Shown: piece by piece, positions 1 to 9,270 of the stretch
Numbering within the stretch: the first letter of the stretch is position 1
How the letters are laid out: each line of letters starts with the position of its first letter
NCBI GenBank assembly: GCA_018713205.1
Contig: DVFN01000104.1
Location: 1-33,162 of the forward strand
Direction: 5' to 3'
Length of the DNA: 33,162 bases
DNA from: Candidatus Avoscillospira stercorigallinarum
Lineage (GTDB): Bacteria > Bacillota > Clostridia > Oscillospirales > Oscillospiraceae
The notes under the pieces: generated by a model
The model's database searches: none
Told to the model about the DNA's origin: nothing
Seen by the model: the letters and a program-made list of their open reading frames with translations, nothing else
Translations under genes and position numbers: made by a program

Positions 1-145
1 CCTGAGAGGGCAGGCTCCCTTGTGCAAAGGGAGCTGTCACGCGCAGCGTGACTGAGGGATTGTAAGCCTCCGGTCACTGCCAGCTCTGATCCCCTCCGTC
101 ACGGCTTCGCCGTGCCACCTCCCCTTGGTCACCAAGGGGAGGCTT
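1..145 (-). repeat. Family-2 MITE-like hairpin element, short form (copy 1)
   Basis: Reverse complement reads AAGCCTCCCCTTGGTGACCAAGGGGAGGTGGCACGGCGAAGCCGTGACGGAGGGGAT...AATCCCTCAGTCACGCTGCGCGTGACAGCTCCCTTTGCACAAGGGAGCCTGCCCTCTCAGG; matches copies at 4274 and 19945. Confidence 0.85.
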
Positions 146-187
146 GGGGCCTTAGCGGTCGGCGAAGTGCTTTGCACACGGCGGTTG

Positions 188-215
188 GCGGGCCGATGTG
201 GGCATCGGCCCCTAC
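188..215 (-). repeat. REP arm (GTAG-footed hairpin)
   Basis: Reverse complement GTAGGGGCCGATGCCCACATCGGCCCGCC. Confidence 0.8.
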
Positions 216-226
216 GAGAGATCCGC

Positions 227-261
227 AAAAAAGCCGTCCTGGCTGCGTTCCAGGACGGCTG
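227..261 (-). terminator. Rho-independent terminator downstream of xanthine dehydrogenase
   Basis: AGCCGTCCTGG...CCAGGACGGCT stem followed by T-run on the minus strand. Confidence 0.75.
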
Positions 262-273
262 AATTTCTTCGGT

Positions 274-2826
274 TTACTTTTTCTTCTGATACGGCGTATG
301 TTCCAGCGGCAGGGAGAAGCGGCGCTGGCCGTCCAGGCGGTAGTAGGCGTCGGCCACGGCGGGGGCGGTGGGGATGGCGGTGATTTCGCCGATGCCGATG
401 GCGCCGCAGGCGATGGGCAGGCCCTCCTTTTCCACCACGATGGCCTCGATCTCCGGGATCTGCGTGGCCCGGAACAGGCCCAGGGTGCCGAACTTGGCCG
501 TGGGCTTGCAGTCCACCAGGGGATACTTCTCCGTCAGGGCGAAGCCCAGGGACATGACCACGCCGCCCTCGATCTGGCCCTCGCAGGACAGGGGGTTGAC
601 GGCCTTGCCCACGTCATGGGCCGCGATCATCTTTTTCAGCGTGCCGTCCTCGTTGAGGATGCACACCTGGGTGGCATAGCCGTAGGCCACGTGGCTCACC
701 GGGTTGGGCACCGGCGCGCCCAGGGGGTCGGTCTTGGCCAGATACTCGGCGTAGAACTCCCGGCCCTCCAGATCCTCCAGCGTCTTCCCCTCCAGGGCGG
801 CCTTCAGTTCCACGCAGGCCCGGCGGCAGGCCTCGCCGGTGACGGTGGTCTGCCGGGAGCCCGAGGTGGTGCCGGAGTCCGGGGCCTCGAAGGTGTTGGA
901 CCGGACGTAGACCACCCGGTCCCGTGGCAGGCCGGTGATGGTGCAGACGATCTGGACCAGCACCGTACCCAGGCCCTGGCCGATACAGCTGGCGCCGGCA
1001 TAGATGACGACCTTGCCGTCCTCAATCTTCAGCCGGACCCGGCCCGTATCGGGGATACCGACACCCACGCCCGCATTCTTCATGGCACAGGCGATTCCGG
1101 CAAACTGGGCGTTTTCATACTGGTCCTTGACAGCCAGCAGCGTTTCCACCAGGCCGGTGGAGCCGTCCACGATCTGGCCGTTGGGCAGCGCCTCGCCGGG
1201 GCGGATGGCATTGCGGTAGCGGATTTCCCAGGGGGAAATGCCGATCTTGTCCGCCATTTCGTTCAGCAGGCTCTCCACCGCGAAGCAGGTCTGGGTGACG
1301 CCGAAGCCGCGGAACGCGCCCGCCGGGGGATTATTCGTATAGTAGGCCCAGCCGTCGCACTCGAAGTTCTCGTAGTGATAGGGACCGGCGGCATGGGTGC
1401 AGGCCCGTTCCAGCACCGGTCCGCCCAGGGAGGCGTAGGCGCCGGTGTCGGCGATGACCTCCACGGCCACGCCCTGGATATTGCCCTCATTGTCGCAGCC
1501 CATGGAGATTTCAATGTCCATGGGATGGCGCTTGGGATGAATGAGAATACTCTCGGCCCGGGTCAGCTTGACCTTGACCGGACGGCCGGTGAGGTAGGTC
1601 ACCAGGGCCGCGTGGTGCTGAACCGTGACGTCCTCCTTGCCGCCGAAGCCGCCGCCCACCAGCATATTCTGGACTCTGACCTTCTCCATGGGCAGGCCCA
1701 GCATGGGAGCGGTCTCGTGCTGGGTGTCATAGGCGCTCTGGTCGGTGGAGAGGATCATCACATGCTCCCCGTCCATATAGGCCACGGCGCATTCGGGCTC
1801 CAGGAAGGCGTGTTCGGTCCAGGGGGTCTGGAACCGGCGGGTCAGAATATGGGGGGACTTGGCGATGGCCTCGGCCGGGAAGCCCCGCTGGATGTGCTTA
1901 TGGGCCATCAGGTTGCCGTCATGGTGGACCAGCGGCGCGTCGGGAGCCATGGCCTCCTTGGGATTGCGGACCGGCGTCAGGACCTCGTACTCCACCTCGA
2001 CGAGCTTTTTGGCCTGGTCCAGGATCTCCTGGGTCTCGGCGGCCACGATGCAGATGGCGTCGCCCAAGTAGTGGGTGATGCCGCCCACGGGGATCATGGT
2101 GTCCCAGTCCTTTTTCAGGTGTCCCACCTTGTTCTCGCCGGGGACATCGGCGGCGGTGAAGACGCCCACCACGCCCGGCAGGGCCTTGGCCTTCTCGGTG
2201 TGGATGGCCAGCACCCTGGCCCGGGGATGGGCCGACCGGACCGCCGAGGCGTAGATCATGCCGTCCAGATAGACGTCGTCGGGGTACTGGCCGTAGCCCA
2301 GGACCTTTTCCCGGACGTCCAGCCGGTGGACCCGCTTGCCCAGGGACCAATCCGGGTCCAGGGGCGGGATCTCTCCCTTGCGCTTGAGCTCGGCGGCCAG
2401 CAGCATGGCCTTGATAATTTTCACATAGCCGGTACAGCGGCAGATATTGTTCTTGATGGCGGCGGCGCATTCGGCCTCGGTGGGGTTGTCGTTGACATCC
2501 AGCAACGCCTTGGTGCACATCACCATGCCCGGGATGCAGAAGCCGCACTGCACCGCGCCCGCCGCGCCGTAGGCATAGGTATAAAGCTCCTTTTCAAACT
2601 CGGAAAGCCCCTCCACGGTGAGGACATGCTTGCCCTCCAGCTTGTCGGTCTGCTGGATGCAGGCCCGGACGGGCTTGCCGTCCAGCAAAATGGTGCAGGT
2701 ACCGCAGGCGCCCTCGCTGCAGCCGTCCTTGACCGAGGTGAGATGCAGCTCGTCCCGGAGAAAGCGGATCAGCTTCTGGTTTTGCTCCACCGTGACGGCT
2801 GTTCCGTTGACGAAAAATGTAGCCAT
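274..2826 (-). CDS. Molybdenum hydroxylase, selenium-dependent xanthine dehydrogenase-type (fused 2Fe-2S and Moco domains)
   Basis: 850 aa; N-terminal CSEGACGTCT and CGFCIPGMVM...CRCTGY 2Fe-2S motifs fused to a xanthine dehydrogenase large-subunit-like domain (GGGFGGKE, RGFGVTQ, GAIGIGE). Confidence 0.85.
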   Translation of the reverse strand: MATFFVNGTAVTVEQNQKLIRFLRDELHLTSVKDGCSEGACGTCTILLDGKPVRACIQQTDKLEGKHVLTVEGLSEFEKELYTYAYGAAGAVQCGFCIPGMVMCTKALLDVNDNPTEAECAAAIKNNICRCTGYVKIIKAMLLAAELKRKGEIPPLDPDWSLGKRVHRLDVREKVLGYGQYPDDVYLDGMIYASAVRSAHPRARVLAIHTEKAKALPGVVGVFTAADVPGENKVGHLKKDWDTMIPVGGITHYLGDAICIVAAETQEILDQAKKLVEVEYEVLTPVRNPKEAMAPDAPLVHHDGNLMAHKHIQRGFPAEAIAKSPHILTRRFQTPWTEHAFLEPECAVAYMDGEHVMILSTDQSAYDTQHETAPMLGLPMEKVRVQNMLVGGGFGGKEDVTVQHHAALVTYLTGRPVKVKLTRAESILIHPKRHPMDIEISMGCDNEGNIQGVAVEVIADTGAYASLGGPVLERACTHAAGPYHYENFECDGWAYYTNNPPAGAFRGFGVTQTCFAVESLLNEMADKIGISPWEIRYRNAIRPGEALPNGQIVDGSTGLVETLLAVKDQYENAQFAGIACAMKNAGVGVGIPDTGRVRLKIEDGKVVIYAGASCIGQGLGTVLVQIVCTITGLPRDRVVYVRSNTFEAPDSGTTSGSRQTTVTGEACRRACVELKAALEGKTLEDLEGREFYAEYLAKTDPLGAPVPNPVSHVAYGYATQVCILNEDGTLKKMIAAHDVGKAVNPLSCEGQIEGGVVMSLGFALTEKYPLVDCKPTAKFGTLGLFRATQIPEIEAIVVEKEGLPIACGAIGIGEITAIPTAPAVADAYYRLDGQRRFSLPLEHTPYQKKK

Positions 2827-3061
2827 GGGGACTCCTCCTCCGTTGTCCCGGCCAGGCCGGGACCCATTCTATTATATAGTTGTATTGTACCATCTTTCCT
2901 TCGGTGAAGCAAGGCGCGGCGGCGTCCTGGACGCCGAAAAATTCAAAAAATTTTTAGCTATACTGACAGATTTTTAGCTATTTTAGTCGCTCTCACAAAA
3001 ATTCTTCATTTTGACCAGTTCAAAACAGTGAAATTTTACACCTTTCATAGAATTTGCATGG

Positions 3062-3090
3062 TTTACACAGGACGGAAAATGGATTATAAT
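3062..3090 (+). promoter_or_regulatory. Sigma-A-type promoter of gap
   Basis: TTTACA (3062-3067), 17-nt spacer, TATAAT (3085-3090). Confidence 0.75.
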
Positions 3091-3156
3091 GTAACCAATA
3101 AAAAAGTATGGTTTACGATACTTTTTTACGCCAAATCTACATTTGGCGGAAATTGA

Positions 3157-4182
<1,026 letters not shown>

Positions 4183-4198
4183 TTCGGTCTTCCCCTTG

Positions 4199-4230
4199 CC
4201 GGGTCCCGCAACAGCGGGGCCCGGTTTTTT
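4199..4230 (+). terminator. Rho-independent terminator of gap
   Basis: CCGGGTCCCGC-AACA-GCGGGGCCCGG followed by TTTTTT. Confidence 0.85.
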
Positions 4231-4273
4231 GTGCGCCCATATAGACCCGCCTCCAGATTTCCCCGTAGGGGAA

Positions 4274-4418
4274 AAGCCTCCCCTTGGTGACCAAGGGGAG
4301 GTGGCACGGTGAAGCCGTGACGGAGGGGATCAGTGCCAGAAGTGACCGGAAGCTTTCAATCCCTCAGTCTCGCTGCGCGAGCCAGCTCCCTTTGCACAAG
4401 GGAGCCTGCCCTCTCAGG
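4274..4418 (+). repeat. Family-2 hairpin element, short form (copy 2)
   Basis: AAAGCCTCCCCTTGGTGACCAAGGGGAGGTGGCACGGTGAAGCCGTGACGG...CTCGCTGCGCGAGCCAGCTCCCTTTGCACAAGGGAGCCTGCCCTCTCAGG. Confidence 0.85.
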
Positions 4419-4471
4419 CGTCGGGGCTGGCTGCGTTCGACGGAGATGCAGCTAACGCCGGGGTGCGGCAC

Positions 4472-4542
4472 GGGCGGATATAAAATCCGCCCCTACGGAC
4501 CCGCCCCCGGTCTTCTCGTAGGGGCGGGCTTTATGCCCGCCC
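4472..4542. repeat. Divergent REP pair (21-bp gap)
   Basis: GGGCGGATATAAAATCCGCCCCTAC (4472-4496, minus) and GTAGGGGCGGGCTTTATGCCCGCCC (4518-4542, plus). Confidence 0.85.
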
Positions 4543-4622
4543 GGGACCGGGTTCCGACTCGCGCCGGGGTTCGACGGTTCCGTCCGCTTGCGATCCGGGT
4601 GCAGGGCACTTCAATGAACCGG

Positions 4623-4658
4623 AAAACCCCGCCGCGGTCTATGCACCGCAGCGGGGTC
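4623..4658 (-). terminator. Terminator downstream of CBS-domain gene
   Basis: GACCCCGCTGCGG...CCGCGGCGGGGTTTTCC on the minus strand. Confidence 0.7.
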
Positions 4659-4662
4659 TTCG

Positions 4663-5094
4663 TCACGCCTGTTTTTTCTGACAGGTCTCCTTGGATATGT
4701 AGTGCTCCATGCAATACTGCATAATGGCCTTGCGGGTGATGATCCCGATAAAGGTATTCCGGTCGTCCACCACCGGGACGAAGTTCTGATCCACTGCCGT
4801 GGACATCAGGTCCTCGATATTGGTGTCCACCCGGACGGGCTTATTGTCCTTGCGGTGGGAGATCTCCATGATCCCGTGATCTTCCGTGGCGCGAATGTCC
4901 ATGGTGCAGAGATTTTTGATGGCCCAGAGCAGGTCGCCCTCGGTCAGGGTGCCGCAGTAGCTGCCGTCCTTTTTCAGAATGGGCAGGGCGGAATATCGAG
5001 CGCTCTCCATGCGCTCCAACGCCTGGCGCATGGAGTCCTCGGCCCGGAGATAAGCGCAGTTGGCTTTGGGGGTCAGAAAGAACAAGATGTTCAT
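4663..5094 (-). CDS. CBS-domain pair protein
   Basis: MNILFFLTPKANCAYLRAEDSMRQALERMESARYSALPILKKDG...; two CBS motifs; AGGAGAAAGG RBS. Confidence 0.85.
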   Translation of the reverse strand: MNILFFLTPKANCAYLRAEDSMRQALERMESARYSALPILKKDGSYCGTLTEGDLLWAIKNLCTMDIRATEDHGIMEISHRKDNKPVRVDTNIEDLMSTAVDQNFVPVVDDRNTFIGIITRKAIMQYCMEHYISKETCQKKQA

Positions 5095-5186
5095 GAGCAA
5101 TTCCTTTCTCCTGTTGTTCTGGCATCATTATACCATAGACGGCGGGAAAAATCCGTTACAATTTTGTGAAGTTTTGCTAGAAATCT

Positions 5187-6305
5187 TTATCCCTTCAAAA
5201 TACGCAGCGCATCCAGCAGCCCTTCCCGGAGGGCAGCCACATCGTCGAGGGTGTTGTCCCGGCCGAAGGAGACGCGGATGGCCCCGTCGATGACCTGGGG
5301 CGGCAGGCCCATGGCCGAGAGCACATGGCTCCGATGGCCCTTGGCGCAGGCCGACCCGGCGGAGACGCAGATGCCCCGGTCCTGGAGGCAGTTGAGAATC
5401 CCCTGACTCCGAAGCCCCGGCAGGGACAGGGAGACGATATGGGGCGCGGTACCGGCCCCCAGGAGCTGCACGCCCGGCAGGCCGGACAGGGAAGCCCGGC
5501 AGGCGTCCCGGAGCTCGGTCAGGCGGGCAATTTCGGCGGGGATATCCAGGGCGGCACAGGCTGCGCCGAAGCCCACGATGGCCGGCATGCCCTCGGTACC
5601 GGAACGGTAGCCGCTCTCCTGACCGCCGCCCAGCAGCAGCGGCGTCAGCTGGAGTCCCTTTTTCACATAGAGCGCGCCAACGCCCTTGGGTCCGTGGACC
5701 TTGTGGCTGGAAATGGTAATCAGATCGGCCCCCAGGGTCTTGGCCTTGAAGGGGACCTTGCCGAAGCCCTGGACGGCGTCGGTGTGGAAGAGGGCCAGAG
5801 GGCTCTTGCGGCGGACCGCCCGGACCATCTCGGCAATGGGCATCACCGCGCCGGACTCGTTATTGACCATCATCACGCTGGCCAGAATCGTGTCGGGCCG
5901 CAGCGCGGCGGTGAAGTCCTCCAGGGAAACCGCGCCGTCGGGCCCGGGCTGGAGGAAGGCGACCTCAAAGCCCTGGGCCTGGAGCTTTTCCATGGGATGG
6001 AGCACGGCATGGTGCTCCACAGCCGTGGTGACGATATGGCGGCCCCGTTTCCGCAGCCGCTCCACAGCGCCGAAAATGGCCCAGTTGTCGGCCTCGGTGC
6101 CGCCGGAGGTGAAGAAGACCCGGTCCTCCTCGGCGCCCAGCGCCGCGGCCACCGATTTCCGCGCCTGCCGGAGCCTGTGGTCGGCCTCCATGCCGAACTG
6201 ATAGAGGGCAGAGGGATTGCCCCAGCAGTTGGTCAATGCGTCGGTCATCGCCGCCACCGCCTCGGGACAGGGCTTGGTGGTGGCGGAATTGTCGAGATAA
6301 ATCAT
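5187..6305 (-). CDS. Cysteine desulfurase (NifS/IscS-like)
   Basis: MIYLDNSATTKP, SGGTEADN, SSHKVHGPKGVGALYVKKG (PLP lysine), SAGSACAKG (catalytic Cys). Confidence 0.93.
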   Translation of the reverse strand: MIYLDNSATTKPCPEAVAAMTDALTNCWGNPSALYQFGMEADHRLRQARKSVAAALGAEEDRVFFTSGGTEADNWAIFGAVERLRKRGRHIVTTAVEHHAVLHPMEKLQAQGFEVAFLQPGPDGAVSLEDFTAALRPDTILASVMMVNNESGAVMPIAEMVRAVRRKSPLALFHTDAVQGFGKVPFKAKTLGADLITISSHKVHGPKGVGALYVKKGLQLTPLLLGGGQESGYRSGTEGMPAIVGFGAACAALDIPAEIARLTELRDACRASLSGLPGVQLLGAGTAPHIVSLSLPGLRSQGILNCLQDRGICVSAGSACAKGHRSHVLSAMGLPPQVIDGAIRVSFGRDNTLDDVAALREGLLDALRILKG

Positions 6306-6358
6306 GGCAGAACCCTCCATAAAAACCAGGTTCGGGCAAAATGAAAGATGCTGCACCC

Positions 6359-6458
6359 GTAGGGGCGGATTGTATATCCGCCCGGACAGGGCCGCGATGT
6401 TTGTAAGTCCCCGACAGATCGAAGGTGCGGTCCGGGCGCATATGTAATGCGCCCCTAC
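6359..6458. repeat. REPIN (convergent REP doublet, 100 bp)
   Basis: GTAGGGGCGGATTGTATATCCGCCC ... GGGCGCATATGTAATGCGCCCCTAC. Confidence 0.85.
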
Positions 6459-6517
6459 AGTGGGCATCGGGTCCGATGGGGCATAATTTTCTTTATTCTA
6501 CCACGAGCCCGGGCGGT

Positions 6518-6546
6518 TTGCAACTTGGTGCGACCTGTGCTATACT
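6518..6546 (+). promoter_or_regulatory. Putative sigma-A-type promoter for 5-FTHF cyclo-ligase gene
   Basis: TTGCAA-17 nt-TATACT. Confidence 0.6.
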
Positions 6547-6574
6547 GTTGAAAAACGCGAAACGGGGGAATTTT

Positions 6575-7126
6575 ATGGACAAGGCCGCACTGCGCCGGAT
6601 GATCCGGGACAAAAAGCGGGCCATGACCGAGGCGCAGATCGAACAGACCAGCCTTCTGCTGGCGCAAAAGCTCCGGGCCCATCCCATGTATCAGCAGGCC
6701 CGGAGTCTCTACGCGTATCTCTCTTATAATCAGGAGGTCCGCACCCGGCCCATTCTCGAGATGGCGCTGGCCGACGGCAAGCGGGTCGCGGTGCCCAAGG
6801 TGTTCGAGCAGGGGACCACCATGCGCTTTCTCTGGCTGGACGACCTGGACGCCGTGGCGCCGGGCTACTGTAAGATCCCCGAGCCCATCGCCGACGGTCC
6901 CGAGGCCGACGACGAAACCGCCCTGGTGCTGATGCCCGGCTTGGCCTTCGACGAAACCGGGAAGCGCCTGGGCTACGGCGGCGGATTTTACGACAGCTTT
7001 CTGGCCGCCCATCCGGGCCATCCCACCGTGGCATTGTGCTTTGGCTTCCAGATGATGGACAGCCTGGAGACCGAGGCCCACGATATCCCCGTGGACGCCG
7101 TGCTGTGGCAGGAGGTGGTGGGATGA
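6575..7126 (+). CDS. 5-formyltetrahydrofolate cyclo-ligase family protein
   Basis: 183 aa; ALVLMPGLAFDETGKRLGYGGGFYDSFL motif. Confidence 0.92.
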   Translation: MDKAALRRMIRDKKRAMTEAQIEQTSLLLAQKLRAHPMYQQARSLYAYLSYNQEVRTRPILEMALADGKRVAVPKVFEQGTTMRFLWLDDLDAVAPGYCKIPEPIADGPEADDETALVLMPGLAFDETGKRLGYGGGFYDSFLAAHPGHPTVALCFGFQMMDSLETEAHDIPVDAVLWQEVVG

Positions 7127-7689
7127 AATACATCCTCTATATCCTGCTGGTGGCGGTGATCTTCGGCCTGGTGGCGCTGGTGGATTTCGTCTTCGGCAAG
7201 CTCTTCCCCAAGTCCGACCTGGAGCAGCACGGCCAGGTGGTCCGGCTGCCCCGGTACAGCTTTATTCTGGGACTGCTGATGGCGGTATTCGGCCTGGTGG
7301 TGGTCCTGCTGCTCTCGCCCAAGAGGCAGCTCTATCTCTGGCTGGGCGCGCTGATCGTCATGGTCATGGGCGCGTTTCTGCTGGTCAATTTCTTCAGCTT
7401 CGCCATCTGGTATGACGAGACCGGCTTCTCCTATCGGACCCTGACGAAGAAAAAGCAGACCTTCCGCTATACCGATATCACCGGCCAGCGGTCCTTTCTG
7501 GCCCGGAGCGGCGTGAATATCCTGCTCTATGTGGACGGCCAGGAGGTGGCGCTCTACACCGCCATGCAGGGCTTAAAACCCTTCCTGGAGACGGCCTTCC
7601 GCGCCTGGTGCGCCGCCCGGGACGTGGACCCCGACACGGTCCAAACCAATCCGGACTACCTGTCCTATTTCCCGGAACAGGACGCATAA
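7123..7689 (+). CDS. Small membrane protein, possibly PH-like domain
   Basis: 188 aa; three predicted hydrophobic helices then soluble C-terminus; ATGA overlap with upstream gene. Confidence 0.55.
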   Translation: MKYILYILLVAVIFGLVALVDFVFGKLFPKSDLEQHGQVVRLPRYSFILGLLMAVFGLVVVLLLSPKRQLYLWLGALIVMVMGAFLLVNFFSFAIWYDETGFSYRTLTKKKQTFRYTDITGQRSFLARSGVNILLYVDGQEVALYTAMQGLKPFLETAFRAWCAARDVDPDTVQTNPDYLSYFPEQDA

Positions 7690-7712
7690 AAACCCCCACC
7701 CGGGGGTTTTTT
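7688..7712 (+). terminator. Rho-independent terminator
   Basis: AAAACCCCCACCCGGGGGTTTTTT. Confidence 0.75.
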
Positions 7713-7742
7713 GATTTTTCAACCGCTTGCATCGCCGCTCCT

Positions 7743-7841
7743 GTAGGGGCGCATTGCATATGCGCCCTGCCCAGCCGCCGGAACCACCGAAGCCCGGAAC
7801 ACAAAACACCCGGTCCGGGCGGCCATGCAGGCCGCCCCTAC
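7743..7841. repeat. REPIN (convergent REP doublet, 99 bp)
   Basis: GTAGGGGCGCATTGCATATGCGCCC ... GGGCGGCCATGCAGGCCGCCCCTAC. Confidence 0.85.
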
Positions 7842-7852
7842 GGGCCTTTCTC

Positions 7853-8077
7853 GTAGGGGCCGATGCCCACATCGGCCCGCCCGCCCCCGAGTACAAAGCA
7901 CTCGAACGACCACTGCGGGCGTAGGGCGGCATGCCCACATGCCGCCATGGGATTGGGTGCGTTCTGCGAAGGTGCATGCAACACTGCGGCAAGGGCGGAT
8001 ATACAATCCGCCCCTACAGGGGTGGAACCAACGAAATACGCAACCGGTTCCGGGCCGATGTGGGCATCGGTCCCTAC
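7853..8077. repeat. REP cluster: plus arm 7853-7878, REPIN 7921-8017 (97 bp), minus arm 8052-8077
   Basis: GTAGGGGCCGATGCCCACATCGGCCC; GTAGGGCGGCATGCCCACATGCCGCC; GGGCGGATATACAATCCGCCCCTAC; GGGCCGATGTGGGCATCGGTCCCTAC. Confidence 0.8.
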
Positions 8078-8096
8078 GGAAGCGGTTCAGGTTGCC

Positions 8097-8912
8097 TCAC
8101 GCGCTCTTGCCGGGGCGGGATTTGGGGAGGCGGATGGTCAGGACGATTTCCTGTTCCGTCTCCTCCCGGCCCAGGTCGCAGGGGATGCCGGCCGAGCGGA
8201 TGATTTCCACATTTTTATCCAGGCTGTTCAAAAAGATCCGCACGTCCCGCAATACGTACTTGGGTTTATGGACCGCCGGCGTCGCCGGGTGGAGCAGGGA
8301 CTCGATATACTGCTCGGCCTGGGCGACGGTCATGGCCTTGGCGCCCATGACCTCCAGGGCCTCCAGCCGCAGCTCCACCGGCAGGCGCAGCAGAGCCCGG
8401 GCGTGGCGCTCGGAAAAGCCGCCCTTGCGCAGCGCCTCCAGGACCTGGGGCGGGTGCTTCAACAGCCGCAGCTTATTGGCCACGGCGCTCTGGCTCTTGC
8501 CCACCTTCATGGCCGCCTGCTCCTGGCTCAGGCCGTAGAGCCGCATCAGCCGGGCCAGGCCCTCGGCCTCCTCGATGTAGTCCAGGTCCCGGCGCTGCAA
8601 ATTCTCCACCAGGGCCAGCATGCCGGACTCGATTTCGTCCACGGTGACGAAAATACAGGGCACCTCCCGGAGTCCGGCCAGCTTGGCCGCCCGGAGCCGC
8701 CGCTCTCCCGCCACCAGCTCCAGCCCCCCGGGCATCCGCCGGACCGTCAGAGGCTGCAAAATGCCGTACTGCCGGATGGAGTCGGCCAGCTCCTGCAGGC
8801 CCGTGGGATCGAACACCCGCCGGGGCTGGGACGGGTTGGGCCGGATCTTGTCCAGCCGCACAAATTTGACTCTGCCGGACTCCAGCACGGTCCGGCTGCT
8901 TTTCTTCTGCAT
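8097..8912 (-). CDS. ParB/Noc-like nucleoid protein
   Basis: DKIRPNPSQPRRVFD, LVAGERRLRAAKLAG, ENLQRRDLDYIEEA, GLSQEQAAMKVGKSQSAVANKLRLL; divergent from dnaA. Confidence 0.92.
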   Translation of the reverse strand: MQKKSSRTVLESGRVKFVRLDKIRPNPSQPRRVFDPTGLQELADSIRQYGILQPLTVRRMPGGLELVAGERRLRAAKLAGLREVPCIFVTVDEIESGMLALVENLQRRDLDYIEEAEGLARLMRLYGLSQEQAAMKVGKSQSAVANKLRLLKHPPQVLEALRKGGFSERHARALLRLPVELRLEALEVMGAKAMTVAQAEQYIESLLHPATPAVHKPKYVLRDVRIFLNSLDKNVEIIRSAGIPCDLGREETEQEIVLTIRLPKSRPGKSA

Positions 8913-8932
8913 GGTCTCTCCTTCCCCGCAGA

Positions 8933-9160
8933 GTTTCCACAGACCGGCTCTCCTTCCGGTCCTGGGTTCAGTATAGTCTTTCCACAGGGAAAAATCCCGC
9001 GAAACGGCGGAGAAAAACACAAGAATTAGTTTTTCTTCCGGTCGAAACCCACAATATCTTGTAGACAACCGGGGGTTTTGGGCGCAACGCCCGTTTTGCA
9101 CATCTTCCACAGCGTTTTCCACATGCTCCACACACTTATCCACAGCGTCCCTGTGGAAAA
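8933..9160. promoter_or_regulatory. oriC upstream DnaA-box cluster
   Basis: GTTTCCACA 8933, CTTTCCACA 8978, TCTTCCACA 9103, TTTTCCACA 9115, TTATCCACA 9136, TGTGGAAAA 9152. Confidence 0.75.
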
Positions 9161-9177
9161 ATACTTAATCGGATTCC

Positions 9178-9206
9178 TTGCATGAGAGGGGAAACTGTGC
9201 TATAAT
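9178..9206 (+). promoter_or_regulatory. Putative dnaA promoter
   Basis: TTGCAT-17 nt-TATAAT. Confidence 0.65.
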
Positions 9207-9270
9207 TTATTTTGAATTATTGTGCTTTTCTCCGAATTCTTCTCGGAAAAACCTTAGAAAGGAGTCGATC

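Noticed and set aside
112-2907. 931-aa plus-strand ORF antisense to xanthine dehydrogenase
   Set aside because: Low-complexity, Gly/His/Gln/Val-rich translation typical of shadow ORFs opposite GC-rich genes; the minus-strand frame has full 2Fe-2S and Moco motifs.
7743-8077. Possible CRISPR array from regularly spaced repeats
   Set aside because: Repeats alternate in orientation, stems vary, spacers are not uniform unique 30-40-mers, and no cas genes are present; REP/REPIN fits better.
8912-9270. parS or Noc-binding site near noc/dnaA
   Set aside because: No convincing TGTTTCACGTGAAACA-like or ATTTCCCGGGAAAT-like palindrome was found by eye.
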